From Muribaculaceae bacterium (GTDB lineage Bacteria > Bacteroidota > Bacteroidia > Bacteroidales > Muribaculaceae): DNA of 32,125 bases. Below are positions 1 to 7,763 of the stretch, in pieces. The position numbers and the translations under genes are program-made. Position 1 is the stretch's first letter. Each line of letters begins with the position of its first letter. The notes below the pieces were generated by a model, which worked only from the letters and a program-made list of their open reading frames with translations, searched no databases and was not told the origin of the DNA. The stretch lies in contig JAFTFA010000072.1 of NCBI GenBank assembly GCA_017449785.1, forward strand, positions 1 to 32,125, read 5' to 3'.

Positions 1-907
1 CATAATGCGATTTATCAGTAGAAACAATCGCATTGGGGTTAACTCGTTGCAGCAAGTCCGCTGCCGGTTCATCAGAAGGGTCTTGTGCCACGAGTTTACC
101 ACTAATAGCAAGTTCAAGTATTTTAGACTTGACTTGAACAATACCTCCATTGATGGATTCAATTGAATCTTGAATATTATCAATAATACTTAGATAATGT
201 ACTAAAGAATTTACAATTCTTGTTTGTTCATTCAATGGAGGAAGTGGGAAAGCATAACTTTTAAGTTTTGCGATACTCGTTCTTAGTCGAGTGACTCCTT
301 GAACATTTTCATTAACTTGATTCTGAAATAAAGGTGAATTTATCGCATATAACAAGTAACTGATATTAAGCAAACTAGATGGCTTCAGTTTTACGGCATC
401 AGATGAGAGAACATACGCTTTATCTTTATTGGGACAGATGATTGCTCTACCAGCAGGCATCATCTTTGCTATTACAATATCACCGCTATCAACAATGCTT
501 CTTTGAATATCTTTTGCATGTTCAAAGGTGGTATATCTAACGTTGTCATCTCTCCATCCATATTCACCGATATTACTCAATTGTATTATACGAACTTCCC
601 TGTCAGTTGTATAGTGTGAAGATTTGAGATTGCTACCAAAGGGTCCATCTGCCATATCTATTGCAATATCTTCAAGTTTGACCCACACCCAGCCGCTTGG
701 AAGATTCCAGTCCGCATAATGCGGCTTATCGGTAGTTGTAGCCGTTTTTTTTGAGCGTTTTATTTTGCCCTCGGCGATTAGACGTTCTTTCTCTGCCTTG
801 ACACGAGCGAGCAGCACACTTGCTGGCTCATTGTTGGGGTCTTGTGGCACAAGTTTCCCACGAATAGCGAGGTCAAGAATCTTTTGGCGTAGTTGTTTTG
901 TGTCCAT
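1..907 (-). CDS. hsdS: Type I restriction-modification specificity subunit HsdS (partial, 3' end off the window)
   Basis: An open frame of 302 codons runs from ATG at 907 to the left edge without a stop. HsdS gives target specificity to the HsdR2M2S complex by carrying two target-recognition domains separated by conserved helices. The layout is visible here: the N-terminus carries a conserved stretch (ILDLAIRGKLVPQDP, then an EPAS-LL-R block and TTDKPHY), followed by the first recognition domain containing GWVWVKLEDIA. A second copy of the conserved block (ILELAISGKLVAQDP, EPAADLLQRV, STDKSHY) is reached at the window edge, so about half to two thirds of the gene is present. The block NEQTRIV before the second copy is typical of the central conserved region. 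The start lies 3 bp after the hsdM stop, so it is the last gene of the hsdRMS operon. The family assignment is firm; the recognition sequence cannot be predicted. Confidence 0.93.
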   Translation of the reverse strand, partial: MDTKQLRQKILDLAIRGKLVPQDPNNEPASVLLARVKAEKERLIAEGKIKRSKKTATTTDKPHYADWNLPSGWVWVKLEDIAIDMADGPFGSNLKSSHYTTDREVRIIQLSNIGEYGWRDDNVRYTTFEHAKDIQRSIVDSGDIVIAKMMPAGRAIICPNKDKAYVLSSDAVKLKPSSLLNISYLLYAINSPLFQNQVNENVQGVTRLRTSIAKLKSYAFPLPPLNEQTRIVNSLVHYLSIIDNIQDSIESINGGIVQVKSKILELAISGKLVAQDPSDEPAADLLQRVNPNAIVSTDKSHY

Positions 908-910
908 GTT

Positions 911-2449
911 TTATTCTTTAATATCAGCCAAAAGTGCTACGAGTTCGTCAATCGCATTCTTTATATTCTCGCCTTTCTCTAGAATTATATCCAAAAGCTC
1001 TGGAAGCGAGTAATCACCATCATCGTTATCAGATTTAATCCAAGTGATGTCAAGGCTGGTCTTGTCACGTTTGAGAATTTCATCAATCGTGAATTTACGC
1101 CAACGTCCGTTGGGATTGGTTTCTGCGTTGAAAGTTTCAGTGCGGTGGTGTCGGTCTTGTGGATTATAGCACGCAATAAAATCTTCCAAATCAGATTCTT
1201 TGAGAGGATTTTGTTTAAGCGTATGCTTAATATTTGTGCGGTAGTCATAAATCCACACTTCGCGAGTGTGCGTAACTTCCGAAGCGGGTCGTTTCTCAAA
1301 GAAAATTACGTTGGCCTTAACTCCAGGGCGATAAAATATGCCAGTAGGCAAACGCAAAATAGTGTGTAGGTCACACGTTTTAAGTAAGTTTCTTCTAATA
1401 GTTTCGCCACCGCCAGTGTCTTGAAACAGGACATTATCGGGAACGACAACAGCGGCAAGACCGCCAACGCGCAACATGGATTTTATATGTTGCACGAAGT
1501 TGAGTTGTTTGTTGCTTGTTGAAACTATGAAGTCTTGACGCACATAGTTGTCTTTAGCCTTTTCTTGAACGGTCACCAAATTACCCTCTTTGTCTTTTTT
1601 CTCCACCTCGATTGTTTCTGATGATTTGGTGCCAAAAGGTGGATTGGTGAGAACGTAGTCGCATAGTTCGTTGTCGGCTGGTGCATGAGCCAAAGAATCT
1701 TGGCACTTAATGGGCGGTACTCCATTAAATGTTCCTATGCCGTGAAGCAATAGGTTCATCAAGCACATTCTATAAGTGCTGTCAACAAATTCAGTACCGT
1801 GGAAAACTCTGTCACGCAAAGCGATGTTAAGAATTTGGCTTTGAGTTATACCAAAAAGTTTTTTCACGGCAAGCAAAAAACCGCCAGAGCCACAGCATGG
1901 GTCGGCAATGCGTGTGTTCACGGTTATGCGAGGATTTACACACCGCACAATAGCATTGATAAGGGCGCGGGGGGTGAAGTATTGTCCTGCGCCTGATTTG
2001 GTGTCTTGTGCAATGCGTTCCAATAGTCCCTCATATATGTCACCTTTTACATCTTCGCTTAAACTGTTCCATTCAACATTGTTAATCATGTCAATCACTT
2101 TCTTCAAAAGCGATGCCTTTTCAACTTTGTTGCGTGCGCCACGATAAATTTCTCCTATCATGCCCTTTCGTTGTGAAAGGTCGTTGAGAAGATTTGCATA
2201 GTATTCTAACAGGTCAGAGCCTTGCATTGAAACAAGGACTGACCATTTGAAGTCTTCGGGAAGGTCTATGCCATCCATACTAAATAGTTGCAAATCTGGA
2301 GAAATTTTACTCATCTCCAAATTTTCATCTATCATTTTAAGGAACAGCAAGAATGTTATCTGTTCCAGATAATCGCTGTATGAAACGCCAGCATCACGCA
2401 AAGTGCCAGCAATGTTCCATATCTTATTTGTGATTTGGTTGTCTGCCAT
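911..2449 (-). CDS. hsdM: Type I restriction-modification DNA methyltransferase subunit HsdM
   Basis: This N6-adenine methyltransferase subunit modifies the host target sites and, with HsdS, forms the modification enzyme of the type I system. I chose ATG at 2449 (protein begins MADNQITNK, 512 aa), which lies 4 bp after the hsdR stop; an in-frame ATG at 2464 would add five residues and overlap hsdR. The N-terminal HsdM_N helical domain covers about residues 5-140. The N6_Mtase domain follows, with AdoMet motif I DPCCGSGGF at about 183-191 and the catalytic motif IV NPPF at 269-272. The segment QYFTPRALINAIV, just before motif I, is also characteristic. Length is normal for the family. It is co-transcribed with hsdR upstream and hsdS downstream. 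Confidence 0.96.
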   Translation of the reverse strand: MADNQITNKIWNIAGTLRDAGVSYSDYLEQITFLLFLKMIDENLEMSKISPDLQLFSMDGIDLPEDFKWSVLVSMQGSDLLEYYANLLNDLSQRKGMIGEIYRGARNKVEKASLLKKVIDMINNVEWNSLSEDVKGDIYEGLLERIAQDTKSGAGQYFTPRALINAIVRCVNPRITVNTRIADPCCGSGGFLLAVKKLFGITQSQILNIALRDRVFHGTEFVDSTYRMCLMNLLLHGIGTFNGVPPIKCQDSLAHAPADNELCDYVLTNPPFGTKSSETIEVEKKDKEGNLVTVQEKAKDNYVRQDFIVSTSNKQLNFVQHIKSMLRVGGLAAVVVPDNVLFQDTGGGETIRRNLLKTCDLHTILRLPTGIFYRPGVKANVIFFEKRPASEVTHTREVWIYDYRTNIKHTLKQNPLKESDLEDFIACYNPQDRHHRTETFNAETNPNGRWRKFTIDEILKRDKTSLDITWIKSDNDDGDYSLPELLDIILEKGENIKNAIDELVALLADIKE

Positions 2450-2453
2450 AAAA

Positions 2454-5252
2454 CTATGCAACAAGTGTTGCGTTTAATTCATTTAATATATTGTTATACT
2501 CGCTGCCAAAAAGTTTGTAGAACTTCATTACACCACCCATTTTTTGGAACTTTCCAATTTTGATGGCTTCAATTGAAATGCTTGCATTGGCAGCGATGTG
2601 ATCGCGGATCAATCGTAGCCATTCCATTTGTTCTTCAGTAAATGGCTGGTTTTTATCTTTTGTGTTTTGGTTCTTCTCAAAGACCCATTTTTTGAACCGC
2701 GCATTAACACCATTTGCAAAAGGTGTCAACTCGTCAATTTGCTTCCACTCATAGCGGACGATTTGAATAATGTCTGCCAGTTGCTTGAAAGCAGATTGAG
2801 ATTTGGTGAATTTGCGGTAAGCGATAAATATATTCTGTTGCGTCAATGATGCCTTAAATTCACGCATTTTCTCGAATAAATCGTGAATCATCGCCTCGGT
2901 CAATGGTCTTGTCTTGAAATCTTGACGATAGATGATGTCTAATGCCTCGACTTCATTTCTGTTTTGCTCATCAGAAATGAATTGCCTGAAGCTCTCAATG
3001 ACATCATCTTCTTGCATAGGTGTAATGTCGGCACTTTTAAGACTGTCAAGAGCAGGGTCTATTGTTTGGTCATTAGCATTGCCAACTCTTAAAAGGAAGT
3101 CTCGTACTTTCTTTTTATTGATTGGCAGTGCTGCATTGTGACAACGTTTGGTAATGACTTTTTTAACACATTCCTGCTTTTCGTCTTCGGTCATTGAATC
3201 AAACTTGGGAAACTCTTGATGAACTTGCTCGTCAACTTGATCGACTTGATGAGCATTATCAAGATTAGAAGCAAGCTGAAGAACTGAAATACCGCCAGTT
3301 ATATCCTCAAACTCTTTTCTGTCTTTGGGTTTTAATATTTTGTCTAAACGCACGAGACGCCCAGAAAGTGCTTTGAAAATATCTTCATCGGTTTCAGCAT
3401 TTGCCACATCATTCAACAATTTCTTAAACGAAATAGTTGGCTTTGGCTCGCCAGTTGCCTTTGACTGCATTTTGGGCGATTCAGTAATACCCACTGCATC
3501 GACGACAACATAACCAAGTTTGTCAGTTGTTGCCGAGGGAGTAGATAATATAAGCTCATCATGTGCCAGTGTTCTACGAGCACGCCCCAACATTTGTTCA
3601 TAGAAATTCTCATTGCGAATATCACGCATAAAGATAAGAATTTCGATACATTTAACGTCTGTGCCAGTCGCTATTTTTGTGACTGTTACAGCGATACGAG
3701 GATAATAAGCGTGACGGAAATTGTAAAGCAACTCGCTTTCCTTTTCCTCGCTTTGATAGGTGATTTTTTTGCAAAAATCGTCGCCCTCGTCAAAAACCTC
3801 TTTGCAGATACGGATAATATCGTCGGCATGACTATCATCTTTAGCAAAGATAAGAGTTTTGGGCAATTCGTTACGGTCACGGAAGAATGGCCAAGTTTGC
3901 CATTTTTCTTTAAATGTTTGGAGAATGAGACGAATGGTGTTGTAATTAACAACACTTCGGTCTAAGTCATTTCCTTGATATTCTTCGTCTTGGTCTACAA
4001 CTTCCCAACGCTCGGTGCGTTTTCGCTTATCTCTTTTCTGCACTTTGCTCTCAATACGAGCGACAGTGCCGCCGTTGACTGTTTTCTCGGTTTTAATAAC
4101 GACTGTACCAAATGAACCTACATTTACACCGTCAGTGACAGCTTGTTCGTGGGTGTACTCGCTGACGACATTTTGACGAAAGAAACCATAAGTTTGTTTG
4201 CTTGGAGTAGCCGTAAGCCCAATTAAAAATGCGTCAAAATAATCGAATATTTGGCTCCACTTATGATAGATTGAACGGTGGCACTCATCAATGAAAATAA
4301 AGTCAAAATATTCGGGAGTGTATCGTGGGTTATATTGGACCTCGCGAACCGCGCCATCATCTGTTTGTATTTCTTCATCGCTGCCCTCTGCAAAATTCTC
4401 CAAGTCGTTGCAGAGCATCGAATACAAACGCTGTATGGTAGAAATGGTTACATTTGTAGTGTCTTGAATATAAGACGTTTGTATGCGCTCAATGTTATAC
4501 AAATCTGTAAACTTCTCTTTGGTGTCGTATGATTTATAATTCTTGAACTCCATTTCGGCTTGTTCGCCCAAATTGTTTGTATCAACAAGAAAAAGAATGC
4601 GCCTTGCTCCTGCAAATTTCAACAGCCTGTAAGCTACCGTAACGGCTGTAAAAGTCTTTCCCGCTCCTGTTGCCATTTGAATCAATGAGCGTTGACGATT
4701 CAATCCAAAAGAATGTTCAAGACCAGCGATAGCTTTAACCTGGCAATCACGAAAACCTTCTACATCAAGTTCCGGAAAATGCTGCAAACGTTTTCTTAAT
4801 GTAGTTCCCTTATGCTTAGTGTGTTCCTTGAAATCGGTTATGAGTTGTTGCAGATATTCGGGGCGATGGAAAGAATAAATCTTATGAGAACGTGGCTTTG
4901 GGTCTTTCAAATCTTTATATAAAATGACTTCGCTTGTCGCCTCATAAATAAAGCGAACATCATCTTGGTCATAATTGCCTTTCAGTCCATCTGCCTTGTA
5001 ATCTTCGTTTTGTTTAAGAACATCCGTAGATAAAGAAACGCCTTTATTATCCTCCTTTGCCTCAATGATTCCACAAGGAAATCCATCTACAAATAAAGCG
5101 TAATCTACCTCTTTACCCTGCACTGTTGGGAATTCTCTTACAGCGACCCCAATGGCAGCAGTTCTATCAAATTCAGACCTGTCCTGTAGCACCCAACCAG
5201 CTGCTTCCAGTTTATCGTCAATAATGAGTCTCGCTTTTGCTTCTGGATCCAT
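2454..5252 (-). CDS. hsdR: Type I restriction endonuclease/translocase subunit HsdR
   Basis: This is the ATP-dependent DNA translocase and nuclease of the type I system; it pumps and cuts unmethylated DNA in complex with HsdM and HsdS. The 932-aa protein starts MDPEAKARLIID at the ATG at 5252. An N-terminal PD-(D/E)XK nuclease is visible with D50 and the E64-A-K66 pair (VDYALFVDGFPCGIIEAK). The SF2 helicase core follows: Walker A ATGAGKT at 194-200, DECH box at 322-325, LTATP at 346-350 and a C-terminal helicase lobe with the motif QMLGRARR. The C-terminal part resembles the EcoEI-type HsdR C-terminal domain that contacts HsdM. It is the first gene of a tight operon. Its 5' leader contains an intrinsic-terminator-like hairpin (5293-5359), so expression may be attenuated. 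Confidence 0.95.
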   Translation of the reverse strand: MDPEAKARLIIDDKLEAAGWVLQDRSEFDRTAAIGVAVREFPTVQGKEVDYALFVDGFPCGIIEAKEDNKGVSLSTDVLKQNEDYKADGLKGNYDQDDVRFIYEATSEVILYKDLKDPKPRSHKIYSFHRPEYLQQLITDFKEHTKHKGTTLRKRLQHFPELDVEGFRDCQVKAIAGLEHSFGLNRQRSLIQMATGAGKTFTAVTVAYRLLKFAGARRILFLVDTNNLGEQAEMEFKNYKSYDTKEKFTDLYNIERIQTSYIQDTTNVTISTIQRLYSMLCNDLENFAEGSDEEIQTDDGAVREVQYNPRYTPEYFDFIFIDECHRSIYHKWSQIFDYFDAFLIGLTATPSKQTYGFFRQNVVSEYTHEQAVTDGVNVGSFGTVVIKTEKTVNGGTVARIESKVQKRDKRKRTERWEVVDQDEEYQGNDLDRSVVNYNTIRLILQTFKEKWQTWPFFRDRNELPKTLIFAKDDSHADDIIRICKEVFDEGDDFCKKITYQSEEKESELLYNFRHAYYPRIAVTVTKIATGTDVKCIEILIFMRDIRNENFYEQMLGRARRTLAHDELILSTPSATTDKLGYVVVDAVGITESPKMQSKATGEPKPTISFKKLLNDVANAETDEDIFKALSGRLVRLDKILKPKDRKEFEDITGGISVLQLASNLDNAHQVDQVDEQVHQEFPKFDSMTEDEKQECVKKVITKRCHNAALPINKKKVRDFLLRVGNANDQTIDPALDSLKSADITPMQEDDVIESFRQFISDEQNRNEVEALDIIYRQDFKTRPLTEAMIHDLFEKMREFKASLTQQNIFIAYRKFTKSQSAFKQLADIIQIVRYEWKQIDELTPFANGVNARFKKWVFEKNQNTKDKNQPFTEEQMEWLRLIRDHIAANASISIEAIKIGKFQKMGGVMKFYKLFGSEYNNILNELNATLVA

Positions 5253-5292
5253 ATTTCTTATAATTAAGTATTATGCGAAGTTGCTCCGTCTT

Positions 5293-5359
5293 AAAAAACA
5301 AACTCCAGCGTAGTTCCTGCGAGCCGACCAAAGCCCATATAACTACAAAGGAGTTTGTT
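5293..5359 (-). terminator. Intrinsic terminator/attenuator-like hairpin in the hsdR leader
   Basis: A 10-bp perfect inverted repeat, AACAAACTCC (5297-5306) and GGAGTTTGTT (5350-5359), is extended inward by TAGTT/AACTA (5311-5315 and 5341-5345). On the minus strand the stem is followed at once by six T residues (5298-5293), the shape of a rho-independent terminator. It sits 40 nt before the hsdR start codon and points in the hsdR direction, with no other gene on that strand upstream before the divergent regulator. It could cap transcription into hsdR. Termination activity itself is inferred. Confidence 0.6.
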
Positions 5360-5417
5360 ATGTCGTTATCCATTGGTCTTTTGCAGGTTTATTCCCATTC
5401 TGGGAATAAGGTGAACG

Positions 5418-5425
5418 CAAATTTA
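5418..5425 (-). promoter_or_regulatory. Candidate hsdR promoter -7 element with adjacent palindrome
   Basis: On the minus strand TAAATTTG fits the Bacteroidetes -7 consensus TAnnTTTG. No good -33 TTTG is seen at the ideal spacing. Just downstream, at 5390-5408, lies a perfect 8-3-8 palindrome (TATTCCCA-TTC-TGGGAATA) that would overlap or follow the start of transcription and could serve as an operator or leader hairpin. A start here would give a leader of about 160 nt before hsdR, including the terminator-like hairpin. Confidence 0.4.
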
Positions 5426-5475
5426 CAACATTTTTTAGAAATCAACTCTAAAACTCCAGATGAAAGTTTGAATCA

Positions 5476-5533
5476 CGTCACAGAAAACGTCATAGATACG
5501 TCACAGAAAACGTCACAGATGCGTCACAGAAAA
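5476..5533 (+). repeat. Clustered direct repeats CGTCACAGAAAA between divergent hsdR and WYL gene
   Basis: The 12-mer CGTCACAGAAAA occurs at 5476-5487, 5499-5510 and 5522-5533, with a partial copy CGTCACAGA at 5511-5519. Copies are 23, 12 and 11 bp apart, so roughly one DNA turn. The cluster lies between the predicted hsdR and WYL-gene promoters. It is a plausible operator for the adjacent WYL regulator. An alternative is a decayed coding remnant, because in one frame it reads as VTENV-like repeats known from the tails of some Bacteroidetes proteins. Confidence 0.5.
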
Positions 5534-5586
5534 AGTAATAGGCGTAAAAAAAGAAGCATCGGTCGTGAAATGGCCGAGGTTTGTTG

Positions 5587-5594
5587 TAACTTTG
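5587..5594 (+). promoter_or_regulatory. Promoter -7 element of the WYL regulator gene
   Basis: TAACTTTG matches the Bacteroidetes -7 consensus TAnnTTTG and lies about 28 bp before the ATG at 5623. A clear -33 TTTG is not evident, which would fit a promoter that depends on or is controlled by a regulator. Confidence 0.5.
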
Positions 5595-5622
5595 TGGCGA
5601 AAACTTATAAATCGCGGATTGT

Positions 5623-6567
5623 ATGGCGAAAAAACAGAAAGACAGAGGACCCGACTTGATGAGCAAGTATGTGTGGCTGATAGACACTATCTATCGGGCC
5701 AAGCGGATCTCGTACAATGAACTCAACGAGCGGTGGAAAAATGACACTGATTTTAGCAGTGGTGAAGATCTCCCCAAACGGACGTTGAAACGATGGCTTG
5801 ATACCATTGAGGTCCTGTTTGGAATCAACATCGAGAATGAAGGCCGTGGCGACTATCGTTACCACATCGATGATGACGAGAATCTCGCTAAGAAAGGTCT
5901 CCGCTCGTGGCTCTATGGCACCTTTTCAGTAAGCAATGCGTTAGTGAGTAGCAAGAGTATCCGAGACCGCATTTTGCTGGAGTATGTGCCCACGGGGCAA
6001 GAGTATCTGCAGACCATCATCGATGCGATGAAGGAGAATCGAGAGATACATATTACCTACTACAATCCTTGGAAGGATGAAGAATTTGACTTGATATTGC
6101 AACCGTTGTGTGTGAGGCTTTTTAGGCAACGATGGTACGTAATCGCTCTCAACCATTATCCGTGGCTCAGTGAAGATGGTCCAAGAATTTACTCCCTTGA
6201 ACGCATCAGGGCTTTGCAGGTCAGAGATGAGACCTTCAATATGCCCAACGATTGGAGCGCCGAGGAGTATTTCGAGGGATGCTACGGCGTGATTCGTGAC
6301 CATGATTACGACAAAGAACTCGTGAAGTTGAAAGTGACCGCTGGCCAAGCCAACTACATTCGTGGGCTCAGGTTGCATGAGTCGCAAAAGGAGATTGAGC
6401 GCAATGACATATTCAGCATCTTCACCATGTTCATTCGCCCAACTTTCGACTTTATTCAGGAATTGTTCTGGCAGGGTGAGGATGTTGAAGTGCTCGAGCC
6501 ACAGTGGCTCCGTGAGGAGATGGCGGCAAAAATCGAGCGTATGTTTAACCGATATAAGAAAGATTAA
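5623..6567 (+). CDS. WYL-domain transcriptional regulator (BrxR/CapW-like architecture)
   Basis: WYL proteins sense ligands, probably nucleic acid or nucleotides, and often repress defence operons. This 314-aa protein has an N-terminal winged-helix DNA-binding region (about 12-90; LPKRTLKRWLD is a likely recognition helix), a WYL domain (about 132-200) with the hallmark RWYVIAL at 170-176 and IYSLERIRAL after it, and a C-terminal WCX region (about 236-312) ending in REEMAAKIERMFNRY. This is the three-part layout of the BrxR and CapW repressors. The ATG at 5623 follows a good -7 promoter element and no better start is seen. It is divergent from hsdRMS, with direct repeats in between, and is followed after 3 bp by a DEDDh exonuclease gene, presumably co-transcribed. 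Control of the type I system is inferred from position. Confidence 0.9.
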   Translation: MAKKQKDRGPDLMSKYVWLIDTIYRAKRISYNELNERWKNDTDFSSGEDLPKRTLKRWLDTIEVLFGINIENEGRGDYRYHIDDDENLAKKGLRSWLYGTFSVSNALVSSKSIRDRILLEYVPTGQEYLQTIIDAMKENREIHITYYNPWKDEEFDLILQPLCVRLFRQRWYVIALNHYPWLSEDGPRIYSLERIRALQVRDETFNMPNDWSAEEYFEGCYGVIRDHDYDKELVKLKVTAGQANYIRGLRLHESQKEIERNDIFSIFTMFIRPTFDFIQELFWQGEDVEVLEPQWLREEMAAKIERMFNRYKKD

Positions 6568-6570
6568 TCC

Positions 6571-7062
6571 ATGAGAGATTTTGCAGCTATAGATTTTGAG
6601 ACCGCCAACTATGACCGTTCTTCGGTATGTTCGGTTGGTGTGGTCATTGTCCGGGACGGGGAGATTGTGGACAAATTCTACTCGCTCATCCAGCCCGAGC
6701 CCAACTATTATAACTACTGGTGCACTCAGGTGCATGGCCTATGCCGTACTGACACCGACAATGCCCCGATCTTCCCCGATGTGTGGGCAAAGATTGAGCC
6801 CCTGATTGAAGGCCTGCCGTTGGTAGCCCACAACCGCCCTTTTGACGAAGGCTGCCTTCGCGCTGTCTTCCGCACTTATCAGATGGACTATCCCGAGTAC
6901 GAGTTCCTCGACACGCTTGCCGCATCCCGTCGCCTGCAACCCGACTTGGAAAACCATCAACTCCAGACCGTAGCCGCCGCCTGCGGCTTCCAATTGGAGA
7001 ATCACCACCAGGCCCTAGCCGATGCCGAAGCCTGCGCCTGGATAGCCCGTGAACTGCTATAA
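6571..7062 (+). CDS. DEDDh-family 3'-5' exonuclease (DnaQ/PolC epsilon-like)
   Basis: A 163-aa stand-alone exonuclease domain of the RNase T/DnaQ fold, expected to digest single-stranded DNA or RNA from the 3' end using two metal ions. All motifs are visible: ExoI DFETA (D8, E10), ExoII in VAHNRPFDEGCL (central N and D), and ExoIII HHQALADAEACA, with the His and Asp spaced as in the DEDDh group. There is no polymerase, helicase or BRCT part; single-domain versions are common in bacteria. The start is 3 bp after the WYL regulator stop, so the two genes probably form one transcript. That link suggests a role in nucleic-acid defence or repair, but this is inference. Confidence 0.9.
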   Translation: MRDFAAIDFETANYDRSSVCSVGVVIVRDGEIVDKFYSLIQPEPNYYNYWCTQVHGLCRTDTDNAPIFPDVWAKIEPLIEGLPLVAHNRPFDEGCLRAVFRTYQMDYPEYEFLDTLAASRRLQPDLENHQLQTVAAACGFQLENHHQALADAEACAWIARELL

Positions 7063-7079
7063 CTTTCATTCGTTTCGTT

Positions 7080-7111
7080 TTTGGATAAGTGAAACTGATT
7101 TAATAACTTTG
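7080..7111 (+). promoter_or_regulatory. Bacteroidetes-type promoter of the zinc-ribbon gene
   Basis: A -33 TTTG at 7080-7083 and a -7 TAACTTTG at 7104-7111 are 20 bp apart, an ideal Bacteroidetes sigma-ABfr promoter. The ATG at 7143 follows about 31 bp later. The -7 box and leader (7102-7140) are repeated almost exactly at 7720-7758 before the next gene. Confidence 0.75.
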
Positions 7112-7140
7112 CAAGCAATAATCACTTAAAACTAAATGTG
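7102..7140 (+). repeat. 39-bp promoter/leader repeat, copy 1
   Basis: The segment from the -7 element to just before the start codon of the zinc-ribbon gene is repeated with 36 of 39 bases identical at 7720-7758. Both begin AATAACTTTGCA and end AACTAAATGTG. Confidence 0.85.
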
Positions 7141-7142
7141 CT

Positions 7143-7721
7143 ATGACTGATTTTGACATTGAATTCTGTCCACATTGTGGAAGAGAGCTTAATTACATGG
7201 CAAATACTTGCTCTGAATGTGGGGAAGACTTGCCTCCAGGTGCTTCTTACTGCCCAAATTGCGGAGAAGAAGTTGATGATTGTTGTACTGAATGTGGAGA
7301 GACAATCACAAAAGAGGACGTTGACAAGTACAATCAACTATCCCAGGAGGGGAAAGCAGCCCTACGTGAAGCCTATCTGCAGAACCTAACAGAGAGAAGG
7401 GCAAACTATGAGGCGTTGATAAATGATCTAAAGGAGAAAAGAAGAATGAAAGAAGAGCAACACAAAATCAGTAAAGCTCAAGATGAAGCGATAATCAAAG
7501 AAATCACTGATTATATCAAATCACAAGTCTCATTTGATTGCAAACTGAGTGCCTCGCTGACTCTTACCTTTATTGAGATAAAGGCTAACATCGTAGATAC
7601 AGGTTACACCGTCTCTGCAAAAATCTATCAAAAGGACAAAGCCACAGCCTTGCCCAAGTTTGTCGAGTCACTGACAGCGATACATAACATTGTTGGCAAA
7701 GGAAAAATGAACCTATTTTAA
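7143..7721 (+). CDS. Double zinc-ribbon protein with coiled-coil and C-terminal domain of unknown function
   Basis: The 192-aa protein starts with four CxxC knuckles: C9/C12, C23/C26, C37/C40 and C48/C51. They fit two zinc ribbons in tandem, as in double-zinc-ribbon proteins. Residues about 60-120 are rich in E, K, R and Q (YNQLSQEGKAALREAYLQ and then LTERRANYEALINDLKEKRR) and are probably a coiled coil. The last 70 residues (SQVSFDCKLSASLTLTF onwards) form a small alpha/beta domain I do not recognise. No signal peptide is seen. It has its own strong promoter, and the next gene, a PD-(D/E)XK nuclease, carries a copy of the same leader, so the two are probably expressed together. A nucleic-acid or protein adaptor role is plausible; function unknown. 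Confidence 0.8.
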   Translation: MTDFDIEFCPHCGRELNYMANTCSECGEDLPPGASYCPNCGEEVDDCCTECGETITKEDVDKYNQLSQEGKAALREAYLQNLTERRANYEALINDLKEKRRMKEEQHKISKAQDEAIIKEITDYIKSQVSFDCKLSASLTLTFIEIKANIVDTGYTVSAKIYQKDKATALPKFVESLTAIHNIVGKGKMNLF

Positions 7722-7758
7722 TAACTTTGCACACAATAATCACTTATAACTAAATGTG
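7720..7758 (+). repeat. 39-bp promoter/leader repeat, copy 2
   Basis: This copy contains the -7 TAACTTTG (7722-7729) and overlaps the stop codon of the zinc-ribbon gene. It lacks a good -33 element at 20 bp, so it may be weaker than copy 1. The PD-(D/E)XK gene starts 5 bp after it. Confidence 0.85.
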
Positions 7759-7763
7759 TATAG

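Noticed and set aside
5273-5659. A 128-codon plus-strand ORF in the hsdR-WYL intergenic region
   Set aside because: It overlaps the good WYL gene start and promoter, has no family likeness, and covers the repeats and hairpins that explain the region better.
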